NCBI RefSeq assembly: GCF_001717465.1
Contig: NZ_CP017074.1
Location: 1,268,873-1,332,872, forward strand
DNA length: 64,000 nucleotides
DNA from: Luteimonas sp. JM171
GTDB lineage: Bacteria; Pseudomonadota; Gammaproteobacteria; Xanthomonadales; Xanthomonadaceae
Direction of reading: 5' to 3'
The translations under genes and the position numbers were made by a program. Below the pieces are notes generated by a model. The model did no database searches and was not told where the DNA came from. It saw nothing but the letters and a program-made list of their open reading frames with translations. Below, piece by piece: positions 8,589-17,404 of this stretch; the stretch's first letter is position 1, and each line of letters opens with the position of its first letter.

Positions 8589-9797
8589 ATGCCTTCCTCC
8601 CTGCTCGATTTCCTCGCGGGCGGCCTGCTGCAGTTCGGCCCCTGGCAGCTGCTGCTGGTCCTGCTGGTCGCCACCCAGCTCACCATTTTCTCGGTCACCC
8701 TCTACCTGCACCGCAGCCAGGCCCACCGCGGCGTGGACTTCCACCCGGTGGTCGCCCACTTCTTCCGCTTCTGGACCTGGCTGACCACCTCGATGATCAC
8801 CCGCGAGTGGGTCGCCATCCACCGCAAGCACCACGCCAAGTGCGAGACCGAGGAGGATCCGCACAGCCCCATGCACAAGGGCATCGGCACCGTGTTCTGG
8901 CGCGGGGTGGAGCTCTACCGCGAGGCGCGCGGCATGCGCGCGGACATCGAGCAGTACGGCAAGGGGACCCCGGACGACTGGATCGAGCGGCGCCTGTACA
9001 CGCCGTTCGCCACCCTGGGCCCGGTGGTGCTGCTGGCCGTGCAGTTCACGCTGTTCGGCGCCTGGGGCGTGGCTATGTGGGCGATCCAGATGGCATGGAT
9101 CCCGTTCTGGGCCGCCGGCGTGGTGAACGGCCTGGGCCACTGGTGGGGCTACCGCAACTTCGAGACCACCGACACCGCCACCAACCTCAGCCCCTGGGGC
9201 GTGTGGATCGGCGGCGAGGAACTGCACAACAACCACCATGCCTTCCCGAGTTCGGCCCGGTTCGCCCTGCGCCGCTGGGAAGTGGACATCGGCTGGCTGG
9301 TGATCCGCGCGCTGGAGAAGGTCCGCCTGGCCAAGGTGCTGCGGGTGGCGCCGGCGCTGGACGTGCGGCCCAACATCAAGGTGCCTGACACCGACACCGT
9401 TCGGGCCCTGCTCGCGCACCGCTTCCAGGCCATGACCGACTACCAGCGCAAGGTGCTCAAGCCCGCGCTGCGCGAGGAAGCGCGGCTGGCCGGGGAGAAG
9501 GTTCGCTCGCTGCTGCCGCGCAAGCTGCGCAAGGGCCTGGCTGACGATGGCCGCTGGCTGAGTCCGGAAGCGCGCGCCCAGCTGGAGCAATGGGTGCAGC
9601 AGCGCCCGCGGATCCACACCCTGATCGAATACCGCGCGCGCCTGAGGGAAGTGCTCGAGGCCCGGGGCCACGACGCCTCCGAGCGTTTGCAGCGGCTGCA
9701 GGCCTGGTGCCAGGAGGCCGAGGCCAGCGGTATCCGCGCGCTGCAGGATTATTCGGCGCGGCTCAAGGGTTACGCGCTGCAGGCCTCGCGGGCCTGA
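8589..9797 (+). CDS. Acyl-lipid/acyl-CoA delta-9-type fatty acid desaturase
   Basis: Integral membrane di-iron desaturase introducing a cis double bond into fatty acyl chains. The three histidine boxes are visible: HRSQAH at 41-46, HRKHH at 78-82 and HNNHH near residue 220. Hydrophobic spans flank them (LLLVLLVATQLTIFSVTLYL and around residues 140-180). About 120 residues of charged helical sequence follow the last box, longer than minimal desaturases but common in gammaproteobacterial members. The ATG at 8589 gives MPSSLLDFL; an ATG at 8553 is in frame and possible. The gene is divergent from mutM and would adjust membrane fluidity. Confidence 0.9.
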   Translation: MPSSLLDFLAGGLLQFGPWQLLLVLLVATQLTIFSVTLYLHRSQAHRGVDFHPVVAHFFRFWTWLTTSMITREWVAIHRKHHAKCETEEDPHSPMHKGIGTVFWRGVELYREARGMRADIEQYGKGTPDDWIERRLYTPFATLGPVVLLAVQFTLFGAWGVAMWAIQMAWIPFWAAGVVNGLGHWWGYRNFETTDTATNLSPWGVWIGGEELHNNHHAFPSSARFALRRWEVDIGWLVIRALEKVRLAKVLRVAPALDVRPNIKVPDTDTVRALLAHRFQAMTDYQRKVLKPALREEARLAGEKVRSLLPRKLRKGLADDGRWLSPEARAQLEQWVQQRPRIHTLIEYRARLREVLEARGHDASERLQRLQAWCQEAEASGIRALQDYSARLKGYALQASRA

Positions 9798-9808
9798 GCG
9801 GCGCGCCG

Positions 9809-10192
9809 GTGCCCCGATTGCGTGCTGCGCCAGCGCCCGGTCCCTGCAGGCCGGGCGTTGTTGCATCGGCGGCGTGTGCCATGGTCCTGGCCTTGGCGCC
9901 GGCAGCGGTGCCAGCCCAGGTCGCTGCCACCGGCGATTACCTCGCGCTGATGGATGCCGACGGCGACGGCCGGGTATCGCTTGAGGAATACCTGGCGTGG
10001 ATGGCCTATGCGTTCGAGCGGATGGACCGCAATGGCGACGGCGTGCTCAGCGCAGACGAACTGCCGGGCGGCAAAGGGCGGCCGGTGACGCTGACCGAGC
10101 ACAAGGCGCGCCTCACCGACCGCTTCAACCGCCAGGACGCCAACGCCGACGGCTTCCTCGATGCCCGCGAGCTGGCCGCGCCCCCGCGCTGA
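9809..10192 (+). CDS. Secreted or periplasmic EF-hand protein
   Basis: Small calcium-binding protein with three clean EF-hand loops: DADGDGRVSLEE, DRNGDGVLSADE and DANADGFLDARE. A GTG at 9809 gives a positively charged N-region and a hydrophobic stretch (VVASAACAMVLALAPAA) that looks like a signal peptide ending near VPAQ. A TTG at 9818 or the ATG at 9881 are alternative starts, the ATG leaving a truncated signal. It sits just downstream of the desaturase and about 170 bases before yjcH, inside the acetate-uptake region. The role is unknown; binding of Ca2+ is a family expectation from the loop residues. Confidence 0.72.
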   Translation: MPRLRAAPAPGPCRPGVVASAACAMVLALAPAAVPAQVAATGDYLALMDADGDGRVSLEEYLAWMAYAFERMDRNGDGVLSADELPGGKGRPVTLTEHKARLTDRFNRQDANADGFLDARELAAPPR

Positions 10193-10362
10193 AAAATCCA
10201 GGAATTTCCTGCGCTTAGAGGGGCGTCTCTAAGACCAAGGTCGACTGGGTCCCGCCAGCGGTCCTTCCTACATTCAGGCCTCCATTCGAGCCGTTGAAAC
10301 CCGCCGGCAAGCGCGCCGGCGGGACGGGCAGCATGCGCCCGCGGCGTTTGAGGGAGGGGAAA
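10193..10362 (+). promoter_or_regulatory. Upstream region of yjcH-actP
   Basis: A 170-base region holding the likely promoter of the acetate uptake operon. It contains a perfect 7+7 inverted repeat (CTTAGAG, 6-base loop, CTCTAAG) at 10214-10233, and overlapping it the 12-mer TAAGACCAAGGT at 10230-10241, which nearly matches a 12-mer upstream of acs. AGGGAGGGGA directly before 10363 is the ribosome binding site. I could not place a convincing -35/-10 pair; a GC-rich hairpin (CCGCCGGC...GCCGGCGG) lies near 10300-10322. Confidence 0.5.
10230..10241 (+). promoter_or_regulatory. Candidate CrbR binding motif (TWAGACSAAGGT), yjcH-actP copy
   Basis: TAAGACCAAGGT, 121 bases before the yjcH start. It agrees with the acs copy (TTAGACGAAGGT) at 10 of 12 positions. 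Both genes are known targets of CrbS/CrbR (MxtR/ErdR)-type systems in other gammaproteobacteria. Assignment to CrbR is inferred. Confidence 0.4.
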
Positions 10363-10671
10363 ATGCAAGAGGATGTCGTTCGCCGGGTGGTTGATCACCC
10401 GAAGTACCAGGAACTGGTGCACAGGCGGACCCGGGTGAGCCTGGCGTTCTTCGGGGTGATGATGGTGGTGTACGCGGGGTTCATCGTGACCCTGGCGTAC
10501 CTGCCCGAGGTGTTTGCCCAGCCGATCGGGGCCGGCTTCACCATGAGCGTGGGCGTACTCTCGGCCACCATCGTGGCGGTGAGCGCGGTGGTGATGATCG
10601 CGGCCTACGTGCACTACTCCAACAAGTACTTCGATCCGCTGATCGAGGCCATCGTGAGGGACGTGTCGTGA
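10363..10671 (+). CDS. yjcH: DUF485 membrane protein, partner of acetate permease
   Basis: A 102-residue inner membrane protein of the DUF485 family that is routinely co-encoded with the acetate/Na+ symporter ActP. Two hydrophobic helices are visible ([21 protein letters not shown] and [21 protein letters not shown]). The ATG at 10363 has a strong AGGGAGGGGA site; an upstream in-frame ATG at 10294 is rejected. The stop overlaps the GTG start of actP by 4 bases, giving translational coupling. Confidence 0.92.
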   Translation: MQEDVVRRVVDHPKYQELVHRRTRVSLAFFGVMMVVYAGFIVTLAYLPEVFAQPIGAGFTMSVGVLSATIVAVSAVVMIAAYVHYSNKYFDPLIEAIVRDVS

Positions 10672-12329
10672 GCCGGCGCGCCATTGCCGCGGCCGCGGCC
10701 CTGCTCCCGCTGCCGGCCCTCGCGCAGCAGCCCGGGCAGGCCAACACGTCAGCCATCGTCATGTTCCTGGTGTTCATCGTGGCCACGATGTTCATCACCT
10801 GGTGGGCCGCGCGGCGGACCAAGACCACCTCGGACTTCTATACCGCCGGGGGCGGCATCACCGGCTTCCAGAACGGCCTGGCGATCGCCGGCGACTACCT
10901 GTCGGCGGCTTCGTTCCTGGGCATCGCCGGCATGGTCTACGTCAGCGGCTTCGACGGCATGATCTACGCCATCGGGTTCCTGTTCGGCTGGCCGGTGGTG
11001 ATGTTCCTGATCGCCGAGCGGCTGAGGAACCTGGGCCGCTACAACTTCGCCGACGTCACCTCGTACCGGCTCGGGCAGACCAGGATGCGGGTGCTGGCCT
11101 CGGCCGCATCGCTGCTGATCATCGCCCTGTACCTGATCGCGCAGATGGTGGGCGCGGGCAAGCTGATCGTGCTGCTGTTCGGCATCCAGTACAACATCGC
11201 CGTGGTCATCGTCGGCGCGCTGATGATGGTCTACGTGGGCTTTGGCGGCATGACCGCCACCACGTGGGTGCAGATCATCAAGGCGGTGCTGATGCTGTTC
11301 GGCGCGTCACTGCTCGCCTTCCTGGTGCTGTTCGCGTTCAACTTCAACCCGGACGCGATGCTGGCCGAGGCGGTGAGCGTGCACCCGACCGGCAACGCGA
11401 TCATGGCGCCGGGCGCGCAGGTCAGCGGCAATCCGCTCAACGCGCTGTCGCTGGGCATCGCCCTGGCGTTCGGCACCGCGGGCCTGCCGCACATCCTGAT
11501 GCGGTTCTTCACCGTGGCCAATGCCAAGGAAGCGCGCAAGTCGGTGATCTACGCCAGCACCTTCATCGGCTACTTCTACATCCTGACCTTCATCATCGGC
11601 TTCGGCGCGATCGCGATCCTGGTCAGGAACCCGCAGTTCTTCGAAGTGGCCTCGGACGGCACGTTCGACATCATCAACGGGCTGATCGGCGGCACCAACA
11701 TGGTGGCGGTGCACCTTGCCAACGCGGTGGGCGGCAGCCTGCTGCTGGGCTTCCTGGCCGCGGTCACCTTCGCCACCATCGTGGCGGTGGTGGCGGGCCT
11801 GGCCCTGGCCGGCGCGGCGGCGATCTCGCACGACCTGTACGCCAACGTGTTCGCGCGCGGACGGGCCACCGAGAAGCAGCAGCTGCGGATCTCGCGGATC
11901 TCCACCGTGACCCTGGGCGTGCTGGCGATCCTGCTGGGGATCGTGTTCGAGAACCAGAACGTGGCCTTCATGGTCGGCCTGGCCTTCGCGGTGGCGGCAA
12001 GCGCCAACTTCCCGGTGCTGGTGCTGTCGATCGCCTGGCGCGGCTGCACCACGCGCGGGGCGACCATCGGCGGCTTCACCGGGCTGATCGTGGCAACGGT
12101 GTGGGTGCTGCTGAGCCAGACGGTGTGGGTGGATGTGTTCGGGTTCGATTCCCCGATCACGCCGTTCCCGAACCCGGGCATCATCTCGATCCCGCTGGCG
12201 TTCATCGCGATCTGGCTGTTCTCGATCACCGACAGCAGCAAGGCGGCGGACGAGGAGCGCGAGGCGTTCACTGCGCTCACCGTGCGCAGCCAGACCGGCA
12301 TCGGCGCTTCCTCGGCAAGCGACCACTGA
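10668..12329 (+). CDS. actP: Cation/acetate symporter (SSS family)
   Basis: Sodium:solute symporter of 553 residues, close to E. coli ActP, moving acetate and related short carboxylates into the cell. A cleavable leader (ending ALAQQ) is followed by about 13 hydrophobic spans. The conserved SSS motif segment [16 protein letters not shown] and the early [19 protein letters not shown] stretch are diagnostic. The GTG start overlaps yjcH. A strong terminator follows 10 bases after the stop. Together with acs it provides acetate uptake and activation. Confidence 0.95.
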   Translation: MSRRAIAAAAALLPLPALAQQPGQANTSAIVMFLVFIVATMFITWWAARRTKTTSDFYTAGGGITGFQNGLAIAGDYLSAASFLGIAGMVYVSGFDGMIYAIGFLFGWPVVMFLIAERLRNLGRYNFADVTSYRLGQTRMRVLASAASLLIIALYLIAQMVGAGKLIVLLFGIQYNIAVVIVGALMMVYVGFGGMTATTWVQIIKAVLMLFGASLLAFLVLFAFNFNPDAMLAEAVSVHPTGNAIMAPGAQVSGNPLNALSLGIALAFGTAGLPHILMRFFTVANAKEARKSVIYASTFIGYFYILTFIIGFGAIAILVRNPQFFEVASDGTFDIINGLIGGTNMVAVHLANAVGGSLLLGFLAAVTFATIVAVVAGLALAGAAAISHDLYANVFARGRATEKQQLRISRISTVTLGVLAILLGIVFENQNVAFMVGLAFAVAASANFPVLVLSIAWRGCTTRGATIGGFTGLIVATVWVLLSQTVWVDVFGFDSPITPFPNPGIISIPLAFIAIWLFSITDSSKAADEEREAFTALTVRSQTGIGASSASDH

Positions 12330-12338
12330 GCCGGACAG

Positions 12339-12376
12339 GCCGGGCCGTCGCAATCCGCGGCGGCCCGGTTTTTTTA
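12339..12376 (+). terminator. Rho-independent terminator of yjcH-actP
   Basis: A perfect 8-base stem CCGGGCCG / CGGCCCGG (12340-12347 with 12361-12368) with a 13-base loop is followed by seven T residues. It lies 10 bases after the actP stop. Confidence 0.9.
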
Positions 12377-12430
12377 TCTTCTTCGGGTTCGGAGATCCCG
12401 TCTTCGGTCTGCTTCGCGGCGACCTGGGGA

Positions 12431-12536
12431 CCCCGCCGCGGCCGGGAGGCCTTTTCGCTCCATGTCCCCCGGCCTCCGCCTGCGGCTGCGGCCTCCTCCT
12501 TTACTTACGCGAAAAGGCCTCCCGGCCACGGCGGGG
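12431..12536. repeat. Long palindromic repeat, copy A1
   Basis: Arms at 12431-12458 and 12509-12536 pair over 28 bases with one mismatch. The loop carries, on the minus strand, the core GTAAGTAAAGGAGGAGG ... CCGGGGGACATG. The core and arms recur near 28.0 and 43.0 kb. It lies in the 420-base gap between the convergent actP and usp genes; I see no gene in that gap. Confidence 0.85.
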
Positions 12537-12595
12537 CCCGGCTCCGGAACGTTCGGACATGGATGCGTCGCGGCGTGCCTGCCACGAAAACTGGA

Positions 12596-12695
12596 GCACC
12601 GGGCGGGGGTGCCCTTCAGCCGTAAGTAAAGGAGGAGGCCGGAGCGCAGCGGAGGCCGGGGGACATGGAGGCTGGAGGGCACCCCCGCCCGGTGC
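12596..12695. repeat. Long palindromic repeat, copy A2 with different arms
   Basis: Arms at 12596-12621 and 12670-12695 pair over 26 bases with one mismatch. The arm sequence differs from A1 and C, but the loop has the same core in plus orientation: GTAAGTAAAGGAGGAGG at about 12623-12639, then CCGGGGGACATGGAGG. So the core is shared while the flanking palindrome is exchanged. Confidence 0.82.
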
Positions 12696-12749
12696 CCGGC
12701 AGCGAATGAAGGAGCCCTCTCCCTGGATCAAGGAGAAGGCCGTTGTTCG

Positions 12750-13193
12750 TCAGCGCACCACCAGGACCGGGATCTTGCTGTGGGTGATCACGGTGTTGGC
12801 CTGGCTGCCCAGCAGCAGCCGGTTGAGGCCGCGCCGGCCGTGGCTGGCCATCACGATGACGTCCGCGTCGCGCTCCTCGGCGGTCTCCAGGATCGCATCG
12901 CCCGGATAGGCATCGGCGACGTACACCGTTTCATGCTCCACCCCCAGCGCGCTGGCGCGCTCGCGGGCCCCGTCCAGGATCTTCGTCGCGGCCTGCTCCG
13001 CGTGGGTCCGGTATTCCTCCAGCAGGCTGGCCGCGCCGCCCCACACCTGGCCGGCATCGACCGACTGCCATGGCTCCGTGACGGTGATGATGGTGGCGCG
13101 GGCGCCGGTGGCGCTGGCAAGGCGCAAGCCGTGCTCCAGGCCGCGGGAAGACAGTTCCGATCCGTCGGTGGCGATCAGGATGTGCTTGTACAT
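12750..13193 (-). CDS. Universal stress protein (UspA family)
   Basis: Cytosolic UspA-domain protein of 147 residues. It starts MYKHILIATDGSELS, the Rossmann-like beta1/Asp region, and ends with the ATP-binding motif GRRGLNRLLLGSQANTVITHS-type sequence (G-x2-G-x9-G-S/T), so it probably belongs to the ATP-binding class. GAGAGGGTCC precedes the ATG. It is monocistronic, between the repeat-rich gap and a small membrane protein gene. Stress-related role is inferred from the family only. Confidence 0.93.
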   Translation of the reverse strand: MYKHILIATDGSELSSRGLEHGLRLASATGARATIITVTEPWQSVDAGQVWGGAASLLEEYRTHAEQAATKILDGARERASALGVEHETVYVADAYPGDAILETAEERDADVIVMASHGRRGLNRLLLGSQANTVITHSKIPVLVVR

Positions 13194-13245
13194 GGACCCT
13201 CTCCGCTTGGGTGGAGACCCATGTTAGCCCGCGTGCGCGCTCCGC

Positions 13246-13764
13246 TCAGTGGCTGCAGGCCACGCGCAGCGCATCGTCGTCCGCCTGCAGGCGCACCCAG
13301 CGAGCGTTCTCTACCTGGCCGCCCTCGCCGAGCACGGCACCCTCCACAAGATCCGCGCGCCGATGGCCGGCGCAATCGAAGACCGCGCTGAACTGGCGGG
13401 TCGGCTCCCAGCGGCCCGCCAGCAGGACCTGGCTGAGCACGTGGCCGGGCGCATCGTCGTGGCGGCGGTTGAAACGGGTGTCGATGGCCACCAGGCGGGT
13501 GGTCAGTGGGACCACGTAGGTCCAGGGCCGGTACCAGGAACGCACCTCGTTGGTGGATGCCACCTCCACGCCCTCGGGAAAGCTCCCGGCCGTGCGCTCG
13601 AGCCAGGAGTATTCCAGCCAGATGGCCATCAGCAGCATCCCGGCACCGGCCGATGCGGGGAAAATCCACTTCGGCAAGCGTTTGCCCACGATGAAGTTGA
13701 GCGTGAGCGCGATGCCGGCCAGGCCGAAGCCGGCGGCGAGGATGGCAATCAGTTCAAGGAACAT
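13246..13764 (-). CDS. Hypothetical inner membrane protein
   Basis: Unrecognised 172-residue protein. Two hydrophobic segments at the N-terminus (FLELIAILAAGFGLAGIALTL and FPASAGAGMLLMAIWLEY) are followed by a soluble domain with two Cys residues (FDCAG and VACSH), which could form a disulfide if periplasmic. Lysobacteraceae genomes commonly carry such conserved hypotheticals. It is codirectional with usp (52-base gap) and follows the SSS gene by about 140 bases. Confidence 0.78.
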   Translation of the reverse strand: MFLELIAILAAGFGLAGIALTLNFIVGKRLPKWIFPASAGAGMLLMAIWLEYSWLERTAGSFPEGVEVASTNEVRSWYRPWTYVVPLTTRLVAIDTRFNRRHDDAPGHVLSQVLLAGRWEPTRQFSAVFDCAGHRRADLVEGAVLGEGGQVENARWVRLQADDDALRVACSH

Positions 13765-13850
13765 CAGGGCTCCCGGTGCGGCGGTGGTGGAGCGGAACGG
13801 GGAGTGTAGGGGCCTGCCACCGGCTTGACCCTTTCTCCGGTGGAGGAAAG

Positions 13851-13883
13851 AAAACGGCCCGCCCCGGTGAGGGGGCGGGCCGT
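13851..13883 (-). terminator. Terminator after the second SSS symporter gene
   Basis: Stem ACGGCCCGCCCC / GGGGCGGGCCGT with a short loop, followed on the minus strand by TTTTCTTTC. It lies 20 bases after the stop of the symporter gene at 13903. Confidence 0.88.
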
Positions 13884-13902
13884 GGTCAGGGCACGGCCAC
13901 GA

Positions 13903-15678
13903 TCAGTGGTGGCCCGTGGCGGCCCCGGCCCCGCGGGGGACGCGGATGTCCTCGACCAGGTGCTGGATATGCTCCGGCGCCGGCTTGGTCACCAGCATGG
14001 TGATGTAGGCGGCGATGAAGTTCAGCGCCGCGCCGACCGAGCCGAACGCCAGCGGCGAGATCCCGAACAGCCAGTTTTCCGGGGTGTCGGCGAGCATGTT
14101 GGTCCCGGCGATGAAGAACCAGCCCTTGTAGGTGAACAGGTACACGCTGGTGGAGATCAGGCCCACGAGCATGCCCACGATCGCGCCGGTGGAGTTCATG
14201 CGCTTGTAGAAGATGCCCATCATGATCGCCGGGAAGAGCGAGCTGGCCGCCAACCCGAATGCGAAGGCCACCGTCTGGGCCGCGAAGCCGGGTGGATTCA
14301 TGCCCAGCCAGGTGGCCACCACGATGGCGATGGCCATGGACACGCGCGCGGCCAGCAGTTCCCCCTTCTCGGTGATGTCGGGTTTGAACGTCTTCTTGAT
14401 CAGGTCGTGGCTGACGGCCGACGAGATGGCCAGCAGCAGACCCGCCGCGGTCGACAGCGCGGCGGCCAGGCCGCCAGCGGCGATCAGGCCGATCACCCAG
14501 GCCGGCAAGCCAGCGATCTCCGGGTTGGCCAGCACCAGGATGTCCTGGTTGAAGGTGACCATCTCGTTGCCCTGCCAGCCGCGCTCGGCGGCCACCGCGG
14601 CGAACTCGGGGTTGGTCTCGTTGTAGGACTGGATCAGCCCGTCGCCGTTCTTGTCCTCGAACGCCAGCAGGCCCGTCTGCTCCCAGCTGTGCATCCACTC
14701 CGGCCGCTCGTCGTAGGCGAGCGAGGTGGCCTGGGTGCCCTCGGGATAGATGGTGGTGAGGATGTTCAGCCGCGCCATCGCGCCCACCGCCGGCGCCACC
14801 GTGTAGAGCAGGGCGATGAAGACCAGCGCCCAGCCCGCCGATTTGCGCGCGTCCGACACCTTGGGCACGGTGAAGAAGCGGATGATCACGTGCGGCAGGC
14901 CCGCGGTGCCCACCATCAGCGAGAGGGTGAACAGCACCATGTTGAGCCGCGAATCATGCAGGCCGGTGTAGTCGTTGAAGCCCAGGTCCACCAGGATCTG
15001 GTCGAGCCGCGCCAGCAGCGGCATGCCGGACTCGGTGTGGGTCGAGAACAGGCCCAGCTGCGGGATCGGATTGCCGGTGAGCTGCAGCGAGATGAACACC
15101 GCCGGGATGGTGTAGGCGATGATCAGCACGATGTACTGCGCCACCTGGGTGTAGGTGATGCCCTTCATGCCGCCCAGCACCGCGTACACGAACACCACCG
15201 CCGAGGCGATCAACAGGCCGGTGTTGGACTCCACTTCCAGAAAGCGCGAGAACGCCACGCCCGCGCCTGTCATCTGGCCGATCACGTAGGTCAGGGACAT
15301 CAGCAGCAGCGCAGCCACCGCCACCAGGCGGGCGGTGCGGCTGTAATAGCGCTCGCCGATGAAGTCCGGGACGGTGAAGCGCCCGAACTTGCGCAGGTAC
15401 GGTGCCAGCAGCAGCGCCAGCAGCACGTAGCCGCCGGTCCAGCCCATGAGGTAGGCGGAGTTGCCATAGCCGACGAAGGCGATCAGGCCGGCCATGGAGA
15501 TGAAGGAGGCCGCGGACATCCAGTCGGCGGCGGTGGCCATGCCGTTCATCACCGGGTTGACGCTGCGCCCGGCGGCATAGAACTCGGAGGTCGACCCGGC
15601 ACGCGCCCACACCGCGATGGCGATGTAGATCAGGAAGGTGCCGACGACGAAGATGAGGTTGATCGTGAACTGGTCCAT
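13903..15678 (-). CDS. Sodium:solute symporter large subunit (VC_2705/ActP-like subfamily)
   Basis: SSS-family transporter of 591 residues. About 13 transmembrane spans, the ADWMSAASFISMAGL segment and the GTAGLPHVIIRFFTV motif are all present. It is paired with a DUF4212 small subunit, the hallmark of the two-subunit symporters found beside acs and CrbS/CrbR genes. An extra hydrophilic insert near residues 330-390 contains DKNGDGLIQS, an EF-hand-like Ca2+ loop. Likely substrates are acetate or other monocarboxylates. It is 12 bases downstream of the small subunit gene and ends at a terminator. Confidence 0.92.
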   Translation of the reverse strand: MDQFTINLIFVVGTFLIYIAIAVWARAGSTSEFYAAGRSVNPVMNGMATAADWMSAASFISMAGLIAFVGYGNSAYLMGWTGGYVLLALLLAPYLRKFGRFTVPDFIGERYYSRTARLVAVAALLLMSLTYVIGQMTGAGVAFSRFLEVESNTGLLIASAVVFVYAVLGGMKGITYTQVAQYIVLIIAYTIPAVFISLQLTGNPIPQLGLFSTHTESGMPLLARLDQILVDLGFNDYTGLHDSRLNMVLFTLSLMVGTAGLPHVIIRFFTVPKVSDARKSAGWALVFIALLYTVAPAVGAMARLNILTTIYPEGTQATSLAYDERPEWMHSWEQTGLLAFEDKNGDGLIQSYNETNPEFAAVAAERGWQGNEMVTFNQDILVLANPEIAGLPAWVIGLIAAGGLAAALSTAAGLLLAISSAVSHDLIKKTFKPDITEKGELLAARVSMAIAIVVATWLGMNPPGFAAQTVAFAFGLAASSLFPAIMMGIFYKRMNSTGAIVGMLVGLISTSVYLFTYKGWFFIAGTNMLADTPENWLFGISPLAFGSVGAALNFIAAYITMLVTKPAPEHIQHLVEDIRVPRGAGAATGHH

Positions 15679-15690
15679 GGGCCGGCTCCC

Positions 15691-15945
15691 TTATTGCTCG
15701 TCCACGCCGAACTCGCGATCGAGCCGGTTCATGTACCAGGTGTAGTAGAAGATCAGGACGATGAAGGTCAGGATCGACCCCTGCTGGGCGAACCAGAACC
15801 CGATGTCGGTGCCGCCGATGCGGATGCCCTCGAGCATCGGCCTGAGGATGATGCCGAAGCCATAGGACACCAGCGCCCATATCGCCATGCAGATGAAAAT
15901 GACCCTGAGATTGGCCTTCCAGTAGGCCTGCGCGCTCTTCTCCAT
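15691..15945 (-). CDS. DUF4212 symporter small subunit
   Basis: An 84-residue protein with two transmembrane helices (VIFICMAIWALVSYGFGIIL and ILTFIVLIFYYTWYMNRL). The C-terminal YTWYMNRLDREFGV is typical of the DUF4212/solute:sodium symporter small subunit family, which is always next to the large subunit. A GGTGGAAG site precedes the ATG. The two genes surely form one unit; the upstream porin may be cotranscribed through an intervening hairpin. Confidence 0.93.
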   Translation of the reverse strand: MEKSAQAYWKANLRVIFICMAIWALVSYGFGIILRPMLEGIRIGGTDIGFWFAQQGSILTFIVLIFYYTWYMNRLDREFGVDEQ

Positions 15946-15986
15946 CGTCTTCCACCCCTTCGTTGTCTTACGCGGTTGGTGTGCGG

Positions 15987-16012
15987 GCCGGGCAGCACGC
16001 TTGCTGCCCGGC
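15987..16012 (-). terminator. Hairpin between the porin gene and the symporter genes
   Basis: A perfect 10-base stem (GCCGGGCAGC / GCTGCCCGGC) with a 6-base loop, 19 bases after the porin stop. No T-run follows on the minus strand, so it may be a weak terminator or an mRNA-stabilising structure that sets the porin/symporter expression ratio. Confidence 0.55.
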
Positions 16013-16030
16013 CGTGGTCGTGCGGCGCTG

Positions 16031-17404
16031 TCAGAAGCTGTAGCGCGCCATCGTGTGCAGGCGCAGCAGTTCCCCGTCGGTGCCGGATTCGATCGTGCGT
16101 TCGCCCCAGATCGCCTCCACGCCCAGGTCGAGCTTGGGCACCGGCGACCAGATCAGGTTGGCGTGCGCGGAGTGCACCCGGCGGGTCACCCCCAGGCCGG
16201 TGAGCGCGGTGTCGTTGTCCCACTGCGAGCGCGCGTAGAAGACGTTGCCGCGCACGGTCGGATTGAAGACATGGCGCAGGCCGATGTAGGCGGCCCAGCC
16301 GCCCAGGGCATCCAGGTTGCCGGCGGCATCGGCCATGGCGTCCTGCTGCACGGTGGCCAGGCCGATGTAGCGGCCGAAGCCCTCGCCGCCGGTGGCCTGG
16401 TAGCGGATGTCGGTGCGTTCGCCCAGCTTCACCAGCCCGCTCACGGACGCGGCGAAGCCGGTGGCGGTGTCTTCCGCGCCGGCCACCGGCTCGTACTTGA
16501 GCTGCCGGACCAGACCCGCCACCGAGAAGTGGCCCCAGTCACCGCGGTTGGTCCAGCGCGCGGTGAAGTCGGGCATGGAGTTGTCGCCGGCGATCACGCG
16601 CGGCGCGCCGCCAAACGGCTGCACCGTGGTTTCCGGGTTTTCGATCGACACCGACCAGGGGCCGTTGGTGTAACGCAGCTGCGACTGGCGCACGAAGATC
16701 AGCGCATCCGTGGGGCCGACGAAGTCGACCGAATCGATGAGCGCCGCGGTGTCCATGAAGTTCGACCAGGTCTGGCCGATCAGCAGGTTGTTCCAGGTGA
16801 TGTAGGCGTGGCGCACGGTGGCGCCGTAGGTGTTGGTGGCCGCGCTGTTGCCCAGCGCGCCGCCGAAGAAGTCCATCTCGAAGCGCGCCCCGATGCGGTC
16901 GCCCGAATCCAGCTCGGTGCTGGCATCGAACCACAGCCGCGAGAACTTGGCGTGGGCGTCCATGTAGGTGTCCACGCCGTCGCCGCCGACCGGGATGGCG
17001 CCGGGGATGTAGAAGTCGCGGCCGGCGGTGTTCTTGGCGATGTCACCGTCCGTGGTGTGGGTGAGCATGGTGTCCACCCGCACATTGCCGCCCACCGTGA
17101 AGCGGGTGCCGGGGTTGGCGCCCGGGGTGATGGTGGTGGCCTGGATCGGCTGCGCGCCCTCGGGCACCGGCGCGGGCTGGCGGGCTTGGGCCGTCTTCAC
17201 TTCCTCGACCCGGATGCTGGTTTCCTCCTGCTGCGCCAGCAGCTGCTGGACCACCCGTTCGAGCTCGGCCACGCGGGCCTCCAGCTCAGCCTCGCGCGCG
17301 GTCTGCGCGAACGCCAGCCCTGGCGCCATCAGGGCGACGAGCAGGGCGGTGGCCAGGGGGCGGCGCGCGGGCGCCGACGGCGAAGACGTCATGGTCTGGT
17401 GCAT
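16031..17404 (-). CDS. DcaP-like trimeric outer-membrane porin
   Basis: Outer-membrane channel of 457 residues. It has a signal peptide (ending AFAQ), an N-terminal coiled coil (REAELEARVAELERVVQQL) and a C-terminal beta-barrel that ends in the aromatic residue Phe (MARYSF). This order, coiled coil then barrel, matches the DcaP family for small carboxylates. GGGAGGGAGC precedes the ATG at 17404. The gene is divergent from acs and upstream of a carboxylate symporter, so it probably lets acetate or related acids through the outer membrane. A huge in-frame upstream extension to 19339 runs antisense through acs and is rejected. Confidence 0.88.
   Translation of the reverse strand: MHQTMTSSPSAPARRPLATALLVALMAPGLAFAQTAREAELEARVAELERVVQQLLAQQEETSIRVEEVKTAQARQPAPVPEGAQPIQATTITPGANPGTRFTVGGNVRVDTMLTHTTDGDIAKNTAGRDFYIPGAIPVGGDGVDTYMDAHAKFSRLWFDASTELDSGDRIGARFEMDFFGGALGNSAATNTYGATVRHAYITWNNLLIGQTWSNFMDTAALIDSVDFVGPTDALIFVRQSQLRYTNGPWSVSIENPETTVQPFGGAPRVIAGDNSMPDFTARWTNRGDWGHFSVAGLVRQLKYEPVAGAEDTATGFAASVSGLVKLGERTDIRYQATGGEGFGRYIGLATVQQDAMADAAGNLDALGGWAAYIGLRHVFNPTVRGNVFYARSQWDNDTALTGLGVTRRVHSAHANLIWSPVPKLDLGVEAIWGERTIESGTDGELLRLHTMARYSF

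Noticed and set aside
12370..12749. Several short ORFs between actP and usp
   Set aside because: All arise from the palindromic repeats; none has a start and ribosome binding site outside the repeat or a plausible composition.
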